This document shows positions 31,703-42,179 of a stretch of DNA of 64,000 nucleotides, in pieces. A model generated the notes under the pieces. The model was not told the DNA's origin. It made no database searches and worked only from the letters and a program-made list of their open reading frames with translations. Numbering within the stretch: position 1 is the stretch's first letter; each line of letters begins with the position of its first letter. The stretch is from Talinum fruticosum. Lineage: Eukaryota > Streptophyta > Magnoliopsida > Caryophyllales > Talinaceae. A program made the translations under genes and the position numbers. The stretch lies in the NCBI GenBank assembly GCA_021018815.1, contig JAITYX010000090.1:248001-312000 (forward strand). The letters are read 5' to 3'.

Positions 31703-32663
31703 GTCTTTTCATGTTATTTTTGGATGGTTGATATATACGTGAAAGGTGGAGCCAATTTGTTAGCGTGGATAGAGAGAATAATTAAGATTTCAGTATGAAA
31801 ATAGTTTAAATCCTTGCTAGTTCTATAGTTTCCATTTTTGTAATCTAATTGTGTTAATTGAATGCAAGTAGGTGGTTAAAATAATTAAATTAATTCATTA
31901 CCTTCAAAAGTGTCCTTAAGTGGACTTCGATGGTGCAACCAGTCACTCCTCAATACTTTTATATGCTTAGGTAGGTTAAGAATTGTCTTAATTAATTAGT
32001 TTATTAAGGCTCTATTTGATTTAAAGAAAATAATTTGGAAAGAAACTTTAAATGGAAAAAAGTAATGAGGAAAAAAGTTAAGGGAAAATTAATTTTTTTC
32101 TTGTGTTTGGTTCAAGAAAAATAGAGTGAAAAAAAGTATAATCATTTTTCAACTTCTTATCCATCACTACATTGTCATGGAAAGGAGAGAGAAAATACTT
32201 AATAACATTGATTAATTGAAAGGAGAGGTAAAACTCTTATGACATTTCTTAATATAATTCTCTCTCTTTATGATTTTTCTTCCATTTTTCTGTCAATTTT
32301 GGAAGGAAAATATCATTGACCAAATTGATAAAATTTTCCATGAGTTTTTCCATCAAACTTTTTTCTCTCCTTTTTTTCAATTCAAACAAGGAAAAGAAAT
32401 TCATTTTCCACATTTTTTTCTTTCCTTCTAATTTTCTTAGAATCAAATAGAGCCTAAGTGATGATATCATAATTCGGGTATTTTTAAATTGATTCTAGGA
32501 ATTAGTTTGGTTGTCTTATCTCTCATTCACATTGATTTGTCTAACTTAAAATAACTTTGGTACTTAAAATACAACTATTTGTAGATACGGCCCTGTTTGC
32601 CGGCTAACTGCTACTACACCAAGTGTTTGCAATTATAAATTTAACACTTAATTCTTTCCAACA
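31703..32663 (+). mobile_element. Decayed LTR remnant related to the 15.6-21.0 kb element
   Basis: From AGTCTTTTCATG to TTCTTTCCAACA it follows the last ~530 bp of the LTR ending at 17022: GGTGGAGCCAATTTGTTAG, GTAGGTGGTTAAAATAATTA, GTGCAACCAGTCACTCC, TTTGCCGGCTAACTGC. It is much more diverged than the copies at 15559 and 19611, so it is an older insertion. A MITE at 32008-32454 splits it. Confidence 0.75.
32008..32454. mobile_element. Tourist/PIF-Harbinger-like MITE
   Basis: A 447-bp insertion with 14-bp perfect terminal inverted repeats GGCTCTATTTGATT ... AATCAAATAGAGCC and target duplication TAA (32005-32007 and 32455-32457). The uninterrupted site is visible in the related LTRs (TTTATTAAGTGGTAAAATC near 16796). 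The TAA duplication and GGC tips suit the PIF/Harbinger superfamily. Its short ORFs are not genes. Confidence 0.8.
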
Positions 32664-33266
32664 GAGACTATAGTCCTCCAAGTTATTCTTTGCCGCACTG
32701 AAGCAAAGAAAATAGTAGAATATGTTGGGTTCATGATAGATATGATTAGAGGATTGAAGGAACTGTAGTAGGTGCAAATCATATGATGCAAATCTATCAA
32801 CAATTTTATTGGAACACATAATTATTTACAGAGTCCTCTCAATGATATCTTCTCTTTTGGAAATACCTGGATCTGTGGGGTAGCAGTTTCAACTCAGTAA
32901 ACCTGTGACTCAGGAGGAAATCAAACAAACAATGTTTTGTTTAAAAAAAAAAATTCAAACAAGAAATCCCCTACTCCTCATGGCTACACCAGTGGTTTCT
33001 TTAAGCAAAACTGGGATGTGATTGGTAGCTTGGTTATTAATGCTGCCAAAGAGTTCTGCAATACTACTGGTAAACTGCTAATTGAGACAAATGGTGCAAA
33101 TTTGGTTATCATTCCTAGAATCCCATGTCCCTCTACTGTTGGTGATTATAGACCAATATCCAGATCCAATGTCCTCATGAAATGCATCTCAAATGTTTTA
33201 TGTGGCAGACTCAAAGATATATTCCAACCCCTTGTGAATCAATCTCATGGTCCTCACTCTTTTAGC
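32664..33266 (+). pseudogene. LINE reverse transcriptase N-terminal fragment
   Basis: Reads, with frame breaks, PVTQEEIKQTMF, KKSPTPHGYTSGFFKQNWDV, LVINAAKEFCNTTGKLL, TNLVIIPRIPCPSTVGDYR (changed in places), PISRSNVLMKCISNVLCGRL, then VNQSHGPHSFS. It is related to the LINE at 1-8010 rather than to the one at 9560. Homology ends where the inverted secreted-protein duplication begins at 33267. Confidence 0.8.
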
Positions 33267-33915
33267 TAGTGTTTGAGTCACCCCCACACTCACGAATCAA
33301 TAAATTTATTTGACCATCATTTTGGGTCAGACCAATCCCACATGAAGCTTATCAGTTTAACTCTCCATCTATTTTCCCCTTTTACACGGTATTTTGCAGA
33401 TGCATTTCTGCTTCAGCTGAACTCCATCAGCTCATCTTATCCTGCTAATTCATTAATTTTTCCTTTTATAAAAAATTGAACCGCTCAGTCCAGAAACCAT
33501 GGCTTCCTTGAAAAAAGCATTCTACTACAATTTTTTGCCACAAAGACAGAGGAGTCGACTGCATTGGCAATCAACCGACCCTACCAAGCGACCCACTATT
33601 TTACTTTTTGTATCAAGGTCATCTATTTTATTAATGTAGGATAATATTCGATATATACTCTTCACAACTACAGTAACAATATTTCGCGTAGGTAAATTAT
33701 ACTAATTTTGAATACCTCTCTTGTTACAAAATTAGTCATTCAATCTTTGAATAATTCTTCACTAAACATTAGACACCGCAAAAATGTGTGTCCTTCGTCC
33801 TTTTCCTTAATTAGTTGGTGTGACTTTTCCAATAATTATAGACAAATATAGATAGAAACAGTTAAAGTTTGAAGAAAATATCTCATTCTCCCATAATTAG
33901 CATTCCCATCTAACC

Positions 33916-33923
33916 TATAAATT
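33916..33923 (+). promoter_or_regulatory. TATA box of copy 6
   Basis: TATAAATT 82 bp before the ATG at 33998 within CTAACCTATAAATTAT. Confidence 0.6.
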
Positions 33924-33997
33924 ATATCGAAAATTAGTTTGCTAATCACTCAAAACCATAATAATTAAAAAAAACAAAACCCTTTTTCTTATACAAC

Positions 33998-34354
33998 ATG
34001 GACACCAGAACCGTTCTTGTGATCAACTTATCAATCCTATTCGTACTTCTTAACTTGTTCACGATTGCTAGCTCTCAAGCTACACCTCCATCAAATGAAG
34101 ACGCTTTAGCAAAGTGTGGGTTCAAGATTGGCGAACACTGTGGAGACGTAAATTTAATTTACATATTCATCGAGAAGACTTCTGTAACAAAAGATTGTTG
34201 TGCCAAATTGATCAATACGGGAAGAAAATGTCATGATCTTCTCACAAACTCCATCCTCAGCAAGAAACACATCAAAGAGGAGACAACAATATTGGAAAAC
34301 CACAACGAACTTTGGACAAAATGTGAGAAGGATGGTGAAATTCATGTTGCTTGA
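33998..34354 (+). CDS. Small secreted cysteine-rich protein, Prolamin-like (subtype 118 aa), copy 6
   Basis: An intact single-exon ORF of 118 residues. It differs from copy 1 at about three residues (Ile for Val at 9, Asn for Asp before TGRKC, Thr for Lys in the EET.IL segment). The signal peptide is four residues longer than in the 114-residue subtype because of LLNLFT. The mature chain has C-x7-C-x18-CC-x9-C-x30-C. The conserved second half (IEKTS..KDCC.KL, CHDLLTNSIL, ENHN.LWTKCEKDGEIHVA) suggests a fold kept by selection. Role inferred only. Confidence 0.85.
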   Translation: MDTRTVLVINLSILFVLLNLFTIASSQATPPSNEDALAKCGFKIGEHCGDVNLIYIFIEKTSVTKDCCAKLINTGRKCHDLLTNSILSKKHIKEETTILENHNELWTKCEKDGEIHVA

Positions 34355-34554
34355 AATATTCCATGGGAGATTTTGCTTCATATGGATATGGGTTGAAATT
34401 TAATTGTTTACTAAATCCTGGTATTATGTACCTACAAGTTAATTATGTAAGTTTTTTGGATTGAATTTGTCATGATAATAATTAATATAACTATTGCATT
34501 TTGTTTTTACCTTGTCATATGTTTAAGTTTTTATTTTTATTCTTATGAAAATAT

Positions 34555-35870
34555 ATATTATAGTTGACATAATTGGATGTAATAATTATAACTAATGGAT
34601 ATTGGTTGCTGATAAGTAATAATTTCAACTTAGCAAAAGTAGCACCCATAGCTTCATACTTTGACTGGATAAACATTAAGTCAAACATAAAATTTGTTAG
34701 AGATTATATTACGTTCTTAATTTTGTTCAACCATTGACAAGAAATTTTGTATCCAGGACAGGACTATTAATACTTTTCGATATGGACCGAAAATTTATGA
34801 AGATATATGAAAGAAATATATGTTGGGGTTGAAGCTGAAACCAAATGCCAACAGGTTTAAAATTGAACATTTTCTGGTTAAAGCTAATGGTCCAAAGACA
34901 ATAAAATATAAGACCAAAAGACATAATGAATTAAAGCCTAAATTAATATATTTTTTAAAATAAGATACCTCTTAAGGGTCTTGTTTAAGTCTACATTCAT
35001 ATGTTTTGATTTAAAATGACTAAATTTTACTAATTAAAATTAATTATTAATTATAAACTTTTAGCATTTCATCTGCAACACGTGTGGGAATTAAATGATA
35101 TCCTAATCATATCAACCTTGTTCGAAAAATATATCATATGTTTAATTTTATAATTGTTATGGATAAAAAGATGACATTACAACCATTTTATTGGTTGCAA
35201 CAACATAAGTCCATTACACTATTCAATCATGTGCTTCTTTTTCAATTTAATATAGGACAATTGGATGAAATAAATTAATATTTAGGATGAAAATAAACCA
35301 ATTTTTGTTTCATTGGACATGAAACATTATGACCTTCAAGAGGTAATTTTTTGTCAAACTATTACCGAATTTAACCGCTTTTAACTCATTGGGAAGCTAA
35401 TGTAGACGATACTTATAAACATGTGAATTATGCCAACAGTTATGACAGAGGCCCTGACACAGTCTACGCCTTCTACATGTGGAGGGGTCTATTCAACCCT
35501 CAAGAGCGCCACAGTTTAATCGAAACTACCGCTGCTGGATTTGACCGAACAAACCCACTGTAATCCCACAGAAGGTAGTTCTTTAGGAATTGTACGTTCT
35601 ATGCAGATGTATTAGGATATGATTAGGATAACATGCTATCAAAGCCGAGGTTACTCATGGTTTGCCACTGCCATCCCATTAGATTATACCATGTGTTGGG
35701 CCTTGTTAGTAGCTCACATGTGAGTGGGCATATAAAGAATATAAAAGTGGTTATTGTCTCACCTTGGTAAAATAGATGGTCATCAACATGTGTATATGAT
35801 TATAAGTTACTTCTCTTATTGCTAATTGATTTTGTGATGGAACCTTATGAACTTGTATGCATTACTCGGC
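34555..35870. other. AT-rich interval without a supported gene
   Basis: No transposon domain or RNA gene recognised. A short stretch at 35430-35560 is less AT-rich and reads DTVYAFYMWRGLFNPQE in one frame, but it is too short to name. Confidence 0.4.
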
Positions 35871-36990
35871 CAAAATTTAACAAGATGTCTCCACATACTG
35901 AAAATTTTCAATGCATACTAAAGAGAGTGGTACGAGCAGATTTGGTTAAAACTTGGGGGATAAATTGCCAAACATTGTCGTAGAGTTTGGGGTTGTGATT
36001 GAAGACGTAGCTTTCAAGAGTAGCAACAACGGGTCTAAACTTGTGGGGTTTTCCACAAAGGAGGTAAACGTTACAAGCAGAGCAGATAATACCCAGCGTG
36101 GCTTAGTGCATCTCTCACATCGCGATCGTGGGAGTTGATTGTGGAGAGTGCTTACCGTAGGCACTTGCAAATCTGGTTGTCTTAGCTTCTGAAAGAATCA
36201 GAATGGATAATATATACCGTGCCTTATTGACAGCTTAGGTATTTTTTTTTCCATTTCCGAATAATTCGAGTGGAGGGGAAAGTCGTGCCAATGAAGAGGA
36301 CAAACGATCTAGTGAGGTAGACCTTGGAACGTATCAGGCCGACTGATTATCGGATTATGTACTCTGTTGTGTTTATGTAAAGCCTATCCTTTCTTTCTCT
36401 TCCCCTTGTGTCACTCTTCCTGAAACTAGGAAGTTGCAGACGAATGGTATTTGTGGGTATTTGTGGGACTTCTGCAATGTTTATATGATGAATTCTAATA
36501 CTTGTTTAGGGGCAAATGACCGTGTATCTAAGTACCTGTTCTGCCCTTCATGTAATTGTATTTGTGTGTTGTTAGCAGCGGCTAGTCATTCCTTGAGTTT
36601 CGGTATTGCTTGTTTACTTGTTCATGTTCAACTTATTGAGTTAACTCTAGCATTGGCAAATGTCTCATGTTGAGGCAATGTATTGTGCTGAAGATGGTGT
36701 AAAATTGAAACCGTTACTGGAACTAAATGACAGAAACTTTCAATTTTTTCATCTAATATGTCAATGCTTAGGGCTTTAGGACTTATCATTCCCTCTTTCC
36801 TTCATAAATTTGAATATAAAAGCAGAGTTGGTACTTGCTACTTAGTAGGATCTGTCCATTGGTTACATCTGGTTTTTGTTTGGATTTGGATATATATCTT
36901 GTTATTTTTGTTTGGATTTCTTGTTTTATTTTAAGCTACCAATTTGGTTCATTGCACTTTTCCAGCTAGTGCTAAAACTAAGGCCCCCTC
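35871..36990 (+). other. Unrecognised gene-like remnant
   Basis: Frames at 35953-36240 read FGVVIEDVAFKSSNNGSK, GFSTKEVNVTSRADNTQR and LASERIRMDNIYRALLTA across frame changes, with codon-like composition. 36240-36700 reads SSGGESRANEEDKRSSEVD and then looks like a 3' untranslated region (GTTTATGTAAAGCC). I do not recognise the protein. It may be a captured host-gene fragment inside the CACTA element whose 3' end follows, or an unfamiliar part of that element. Confidence 0.35.
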
Positions 36991-37122
36991 CTAATCTATT
37001 CCTTATATGTGTATGATTAGGCAGTAAAGTACCAAAGGAATCCTTCAGCCGCGGAGTTGTTCGCTGAGACCCATTCCAGGGTAGATGAGACCGGCCACAG
37101 GACTTGGTGCGAAGGTCATGCC

Positions 37123-38640
37123 TAGGGTGTACCTGAGCCGAGCTGGCTCGCGAGCCGGCTCATATAAAGCTTGCCAAGCCGAGCTTGTGACGAGCCCGAG
37201 CCGAGCCGAGCCTGGATAGTTATCCGAGCCGAGCTCGAGCTTGCAATGTTGGAGCTCGTAAGCTCGCCAAGCCTACACGAGCCCATTAAAAATGAGCCGA
37301 ACGAACGAATGAGTAAACGAACCGAGCAAACGAGCCGAATGAGCCTACCACACGAGCCCAAACAAGCTCGGCTCGCCGAGCTTACACAAGCTAATTACAA
37401 ATGAACCTAAACAAATTGAAACAAATGAGCTAAAATTTGTGGAGATTAGTATGTGAAGAACTTTTTTTTATCACCGATCTAGCAATTAATTTAAATTTTT
37501 TAATTTAGCATAATTATTTTGATTTATATTTCTTAAGTAAAGCATTTGGTTATACCTAATCTATTAAAACTTTTGTTTACCAATTACTAACATTTATATA
37601 CATGAAAACCTAGAATCAAGATAGATAAAATGTTGATAATGAATATATGATTAACATTAATCTAGTTTACTTTTCATATAAATAAAAAAATAAAAAATAT
37701 AATTGATGTAAATTTAATAATTATGAATTTTAATAGTTAATAAATTTAGATTTTTTTATATAAAATTTTCGATCTGGTTATGCTTGATAATAGTAGCAAT
37801 TGAACATAAACATGTAATACTTTATTTTCGAATGACTTAATTTGATTTGAAAATTAATGACAATTTATTTATGGATGATTTTAATAGAAATCATGCTAGA
37901 ATAAATTATTAGTCACTATTATACTTGTTGATATACTTGTTGTACCCATTACAAAGGTGGCTTCGGAAGCAACATTTAGTGCAGGAGGTAGAGTGATTGA
38001 TCCATATCGTAGCTCGTTAGATCCTAAAATGGTGGAAGCTTTGATATGTGGAGATGATTGGTTCCGTCATCTACATGGTGTCACAAAAAAGAAGAGGAAG
38101 GTAGTTTTTTGTCAATTTAAAGTATAAATTAAAATAAAATTGTATTAATGATTTAGTTGTAACTTTTATTTGTCTCCCCCTTCTCATGTGTCAAAAGAAG
38201 ACGATCAACCTAAAGAGTTCATATTGCTAATGTCTAATAAAAGATCAACGTGCCCACTTTGATGACATTTTGCTATATTGGAAATGTGGAATAAAGAGCC
38301 CTTTTTTTTTTAGTGAATGATAGATGTTATTGTTACAAGGATTTTAAATTAAAATTCAGGTTTTTTAGTAATTTGTATTTCATTATCAAAGCGTCAAATG
38401 TTTTATTTATGTTTTATACTATTTTTTAAGTGGTATATTGTGATTGTTGAGAAAAAGAGTCTCAATTAAATTTAAATTTATGTTTTTATAGTAAGTATAT
38501 ATAAAGTATATATAAGTGTTTACGTAAGTTGCATTGAAAAAACATGTTCAAATTTGTAGTACTTAATACTATTAACTCTTATAATGTTTGTTGTTCGTAA
38601 TACTAATTTTCTTTTTTGTATGTGGTTATTCGAATGGTAG
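37123..38640 (+). mobile_element. hAT element remnant with GAGCCGAGC-rich end
   Basis: It starts TAGGGTGTACCTGAGCCGAG and continues for about 270 bp as dense GAGCCGAGC/GCTCGGCTC words in both orientations. That GC-rich subterminal text accompanies plant hAT elements. 37915-38127 encodes the hAT dimerisation domain. The right tip was not identified, so the right boundary is only the point where the surrounding CACTA exon resumes. Confidence 0.5.
37915..38127 (+). pseudogene. hAT transposase C-terminal (dimerisation) domain
   Basis: Reads VVPITKVASEATFSAGGRV, then IDPYRSSLDPKMVEALICGD, then DWFRHLHGVTKKKRK, the Dimer_Tnp_hAT signature of RICESLEEPER/ZBED-like transposases. The ribonuclease-H-like catalytic core and zinc finger are missing, so no active enzyme is expected. 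Confidence 0.8.
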
Positions 38641-39478
38641 GAAACATATGTCAATCTGAAGAGCATGATTGACGTGTATGATGGTACTGAAAGCAGATGA
38701 CTTACTGTTCTTAAAGGCTTCCGGGGTTGGAACAAAAAGGAACAATTTACAAACTTGGAAGTGCAGCTTCAACAATGTTTGAGAAGCCATTTCGAGGCTC
38801 CAGTTCTAGGAGTAGAGGTACTTCATCAGTTATGTCATCATTGGTCAACCAACTTCAAGACCAACTACGTACCACTCAAGATGAGGTCCAAAGTGCACAA
38901 AAAGAGTTAAAGAATATGGGAGAGCAACTCGATACAAGGATGGAAGCGCAAAGGAATAAGATGGAAGCGCAAAGGAATGAGATAATATATTCAAAGGAAT
39001 GCACTTCTAGAGCTTAACGCCTGGTTCAATAACTTATCAGAACTTCTTGGCCACCTCTCTTCACATAACAACAATTCGCAAGCCTCTTCATAAGATTTCG
39101 TATGAATTTATTGTTTTAACTTGGTTGGATGATTACAAACTTAGTTGGACTTGGATATGCTTAGTTGGGAGCTTTAGTTGTTCATATCTAACTTGCTTGA
39201 ACTTGGATGCTTAGTTCGAAATTTTTGAAGTTGGTAAATGTCTTGTGATGCTTAGTTGCCGCCTTTCAAAGTTGGTTATTTGCCAACTTTGGTTGTTGTT
39301 AAATATTTAGTGAGATTAATGTTATGAAACTTTGTAATTAATTGTAATTTTTTTGTTGGATGTGAATGAGATTGGAAATCCGATGTTGTGGCTTGGATTT
39401 GTTGTGGCTTTTATATAGGTTGGATATGTATTTTTGGTCGGATAAATAATATGTAATAATTCTTTTTAACAAAAATAA

Positions 39479-39655
39479 GTTAGAGACCAAAAATCAAATC
39501 GGTCTCTAATTAAGACCGAATTTTATAATAAATGACGCAGTATAATTTGGTCTCCGAAAAGTAAAAATGCGTCTCAATTAGAGACTGAAATCAAATTTTC
39601 ATCTCAATTAGGGACCGGAATATTTAGTCTCAATTAGAGACCAAAAATATTTCAT
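39479..39655 (-). repeat. CACTA subterminal repeats (AGAGACC family), right side
   Basis: Repeated words TTAGAGACCAAAAAT, CGGTCTCTAATTAAGACC, GTCTCAATTAGAGAC occur in both orientations. They match the left-end text at 26420-26460. No CACTA tip follows at 39656, so the terminal repeat is lost or degraded. Confidence 0.6.
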
Positions 39656-40603
39656 AATAACCAGGCCACCTTCTACGTCCTCTATATCATGGGAAACCTC
39701 AAAAGGCTTAGATGGGTCGGGGGCATGGGGGAGGGGTGCCAAAGCCCTTCACAATCCCCTCCCTCACAATTTTCTCATAAAATTGTCCCCCCCCATCCAT
39801 CGAACTTAGGGGTAAGGGAGAAATTGAGGTGAGTGGCACCGCTCGACTGATGAATGTGTCTTATAATGATACAACAGTTTATTTGAATAAAAAAGCTTCT
39901 AGTATGAAAAATATATTTATCGGTACACATATACTGTTCACTAATTATTTTTTGGTTTAGCATGAACTATTGTATGAGGCACTTTCATGTTATGTTATAT
40001 TCAATGAGTCTAATTTAAGTTTAGAATAGATATCTGCCCATAGTTACCCGGAAAGCAGTATGCTCCGGTATGCAGGATAAATTCAGGTATGCAATATGCC
40101 AATTAGGAGAGAATCTAATATGTTCGGACGTTTTTTATTTTTATTTTTTAGTGCTAAGGATATAACAAAAGTTATTGGCACTTTTTTAGTAAAGAAAATA
40201 AGTAATAAAGTCAATTAATATGAGATATATAAGCCGAATGACAAATAAACCCAACCCATGTTTATAAAAAGAATATGGGCCTCATTCGATAGCTTATCCC
40301 AGCTTCAGCTTTGAAAAAATCGGATATGTTTTATACCGAGTCAAACCACCCTAAGCTTCTTTCCCAAAAAACCAAAAACCAACCAAAAAAAAAAAAAAAA
40401 AAAAAACCCAACCTAAACTTTGAACCTTTTGAAAAGAAAACCCTAGCCCTTAGCCAATTAGTGGAGTCCCCTGGGGAGAGAGACAGATGAAAATAGAAAC
40501 AGACAGTAGAAATGTCAATATGTCTTGCACTTCTCATTCGTTTTTTCACTCCTGTTACGACTATTCCTTCCACTGGGAGAAAAATCACAGGATCTAATGG
40601 ACA
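39656..40603. other. Interval without a supported gene
   Basis: Contains a G-run/C-run pair (39719-39735 and 39787-39793) and an A-rich run at 40386-40407. No protein domain or RNA gene was recognised. Confidence 0.4.
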
Positions 40604-40875
40604 TCTTGGATTATTTTACCATTGTGTTTTTCAATATTTTCCATTCTACCACTGTATTTTTTTGTTTTTTGCCTATCCAATTCTAAATTGTTGAAATTAT
40701 GTAAAAAGAAGTGATTTTTTTAATGGCAAAACGGCAGTGACCATGTCTCCCTCTTCAATTGAACATCTCCATCCCATCATTCAAGTGACCTATTGAAAGT
40801 GGAAATAGGCTACAGAAGATTTCGCTTGTGAAACTGAAAGTGCAAAGTTCGAGTTCCATTTTGTAATTGAAGTTC

Positions 40876-41058
40876 CCAGTTCTAATTGAAGGTCCCAATT
40901 CTTCACCTCCATGTCGCACACCAACTATTTGACAAATGGTCTGAGTTCTTCGCCTCCATGTCTCCTCCAAGTTCGAGCTTTTGATGACTTTGGCTGTAAT
41001 TGAAGGTACTAGTTCTTCGCCTCCATGTCGCACACCAATTGTTTGACAAAATGCCTGA
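40876..41058. repeat. Direct repeat of ~62 bp inside the MULE
   Basis: AATTGAAGGTCCCAATTCTT ... GACAAATGGTCTGAG (40876-40946) recurs as AATTGAAGGTACTAGTTCTT ... GACAAAATGCCTGAG (40997-41058), with a partial third copy between. The minus-strand ORF across it (MRHGGEELV...) is considered fortuitous. Confidence 0.6.
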
Positions 41059-41186
41059 GTGAGTTTTTGAATTTTGTTAGTGTATTTTACTTAAAGAAAT
41101 CTGGTGTTTTAGATGAAGAAAAGTCTTAATTAGAAATGTTTATAGTTTGGTATGGTCTAATATCTAGCATAACAATGGATTCTTAA

Positions 41187-41256
41187 AGTCTACTAGCTCA
41201 ACCGGTAGAGCATTGTGTAGTTACACAAAAATGTAGGTTCGAATCCTACGTAGGCT
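41187..41256 (+). tRNA. tRNA-like sequence (probably not functional)
   Basis: A 70-nt stretch folds as a cloverleaf: acceptor AGTCTAC/GTAGGCT (7 pairs, one G-U), D-arm GCTC...GAGC, T-arm GTAGG-TTCGAAT-CCTAC. Both internal promoter boxes are near-consensus (TAGCTCAACCGG and GGTTCGAATCC). The anticodon arm is short (21 nt between GAGC and GTAGG) and makes a 6-bp stem with a 4-nt loop, so identity is unclear and function doubtful. It lies inside the MULE, possibly captured, and could also be the head of a SINE. Confidence 0.4.
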
Positions 41257-42179
41257 GTAGATTGATTGGTTTGATTATAATAACAAATATATATTTCTCT
41301 AGTCAGTATGTGAATCATATGAAGCTTGATTAACCCATTTGAGCATTGAACTAGATCATAATATCATAATTGCTTTAATGTTGCCACTAATTGATCACCC
41401 AAACAAAAATCATAATATTGAATTACTATGGGTTTATTGCTAATAGTTCCAAACACTTTATGCCTTGAAAGCTAAGTTTGAAATAGAAAGACTGGATGGG
41501 CAGCAAAATTCTCTATGTAGGCCTTAATATTGAATTACTATGGGAGCTACAACATGCTCTTCAATATTCTTTAATATTATGATATGTGTGGAAAATGAAG
41601 CAACAACTCATAGGTGAAATATTAAAGTTGAAACTTGACAACTGTAAAGTTAGTGTCTAATTTGCTACTTATAATTACTGCATCCAACCACAGAAGGAAT
41701 CTAGACACTCAAAAACAAAGAAGGCCTAGTAACACTAAAAAATTGGAAGATATCTTCTTGATCTGATGCATCGATCACCCAAAAACAAAGAAAAGTTGCT
41801 CTCTAATGTTGGCAATTGGAAATTTTGGATTTTTTGGTGTTTTCTTTGTTGAAATAGATGATTTGTCTTTTCCTTGAGACGAAGAAGGCCCATTGGATTT
41901 GTCACTACATTGTAAGGCTCATGTGAACTACATTAAAACACCAAAAAATATCAAAGTTTGCCAAAAGACCTTAAAATAATGGAAACCAAAATGTTTTGAG
42001 ATGCTGACAGTGGAGGCATACCTGAGGAATAGGTATCATGATGATGTTTTCTCTAGTAGCTGCTACTTGGGCTCTTTTTGGTGCCTTTGATGAGCTTGTC
42101 ATTGGTTCACCAATCTGAAGGCATAACTTTGGATTAATTATGGAAAACAAACTTATTTAGCTTAGAAAATAAAGATTAA

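Larger units (their letters stand above)
33267..34490 (+). repeat. Right arm of the ~1.3-kb inverted duplication
   Basis: Reverse complement of 8230-9552. Beyond 34490 the 3' flank keeps the family text TTGCATTTTG...CTTATGAAAATA (to 34553), which the left arm has lost. Confidence 0.9.
37021..39017 (+). pseudogene. CACTA second-protein (TNPA/PF03004-like) C-terminal exons
   Basis: After an acceptor-like ...GATTAG at 37020, AVKYQRNPSAAELFAETHSR and VDETGHRTWCEG match the ...FE.TH.RKDG..W.D..A block of plant En/Spm second proteins. The reading resumes after a hAT-containing gap at about 38641 (KETYVNLKSMI), and the ORF 38727-39017 gives EQKGTIYKLGSAASTMF, the family's R.YGLGS motif, then a coiled-coil-like Gln/Glu-rich tail. 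Subterminal repeats follow at 39480, so this is the 3' gene of a CACTA element. Interrupted and probably inactive. Confidence 0.6.

Noticed and set aside
40331..40588. Minus-strand ORF with a Phe run
   Set aside because: Caused by the A-rich run at 40386-40407; no recognisable protein.
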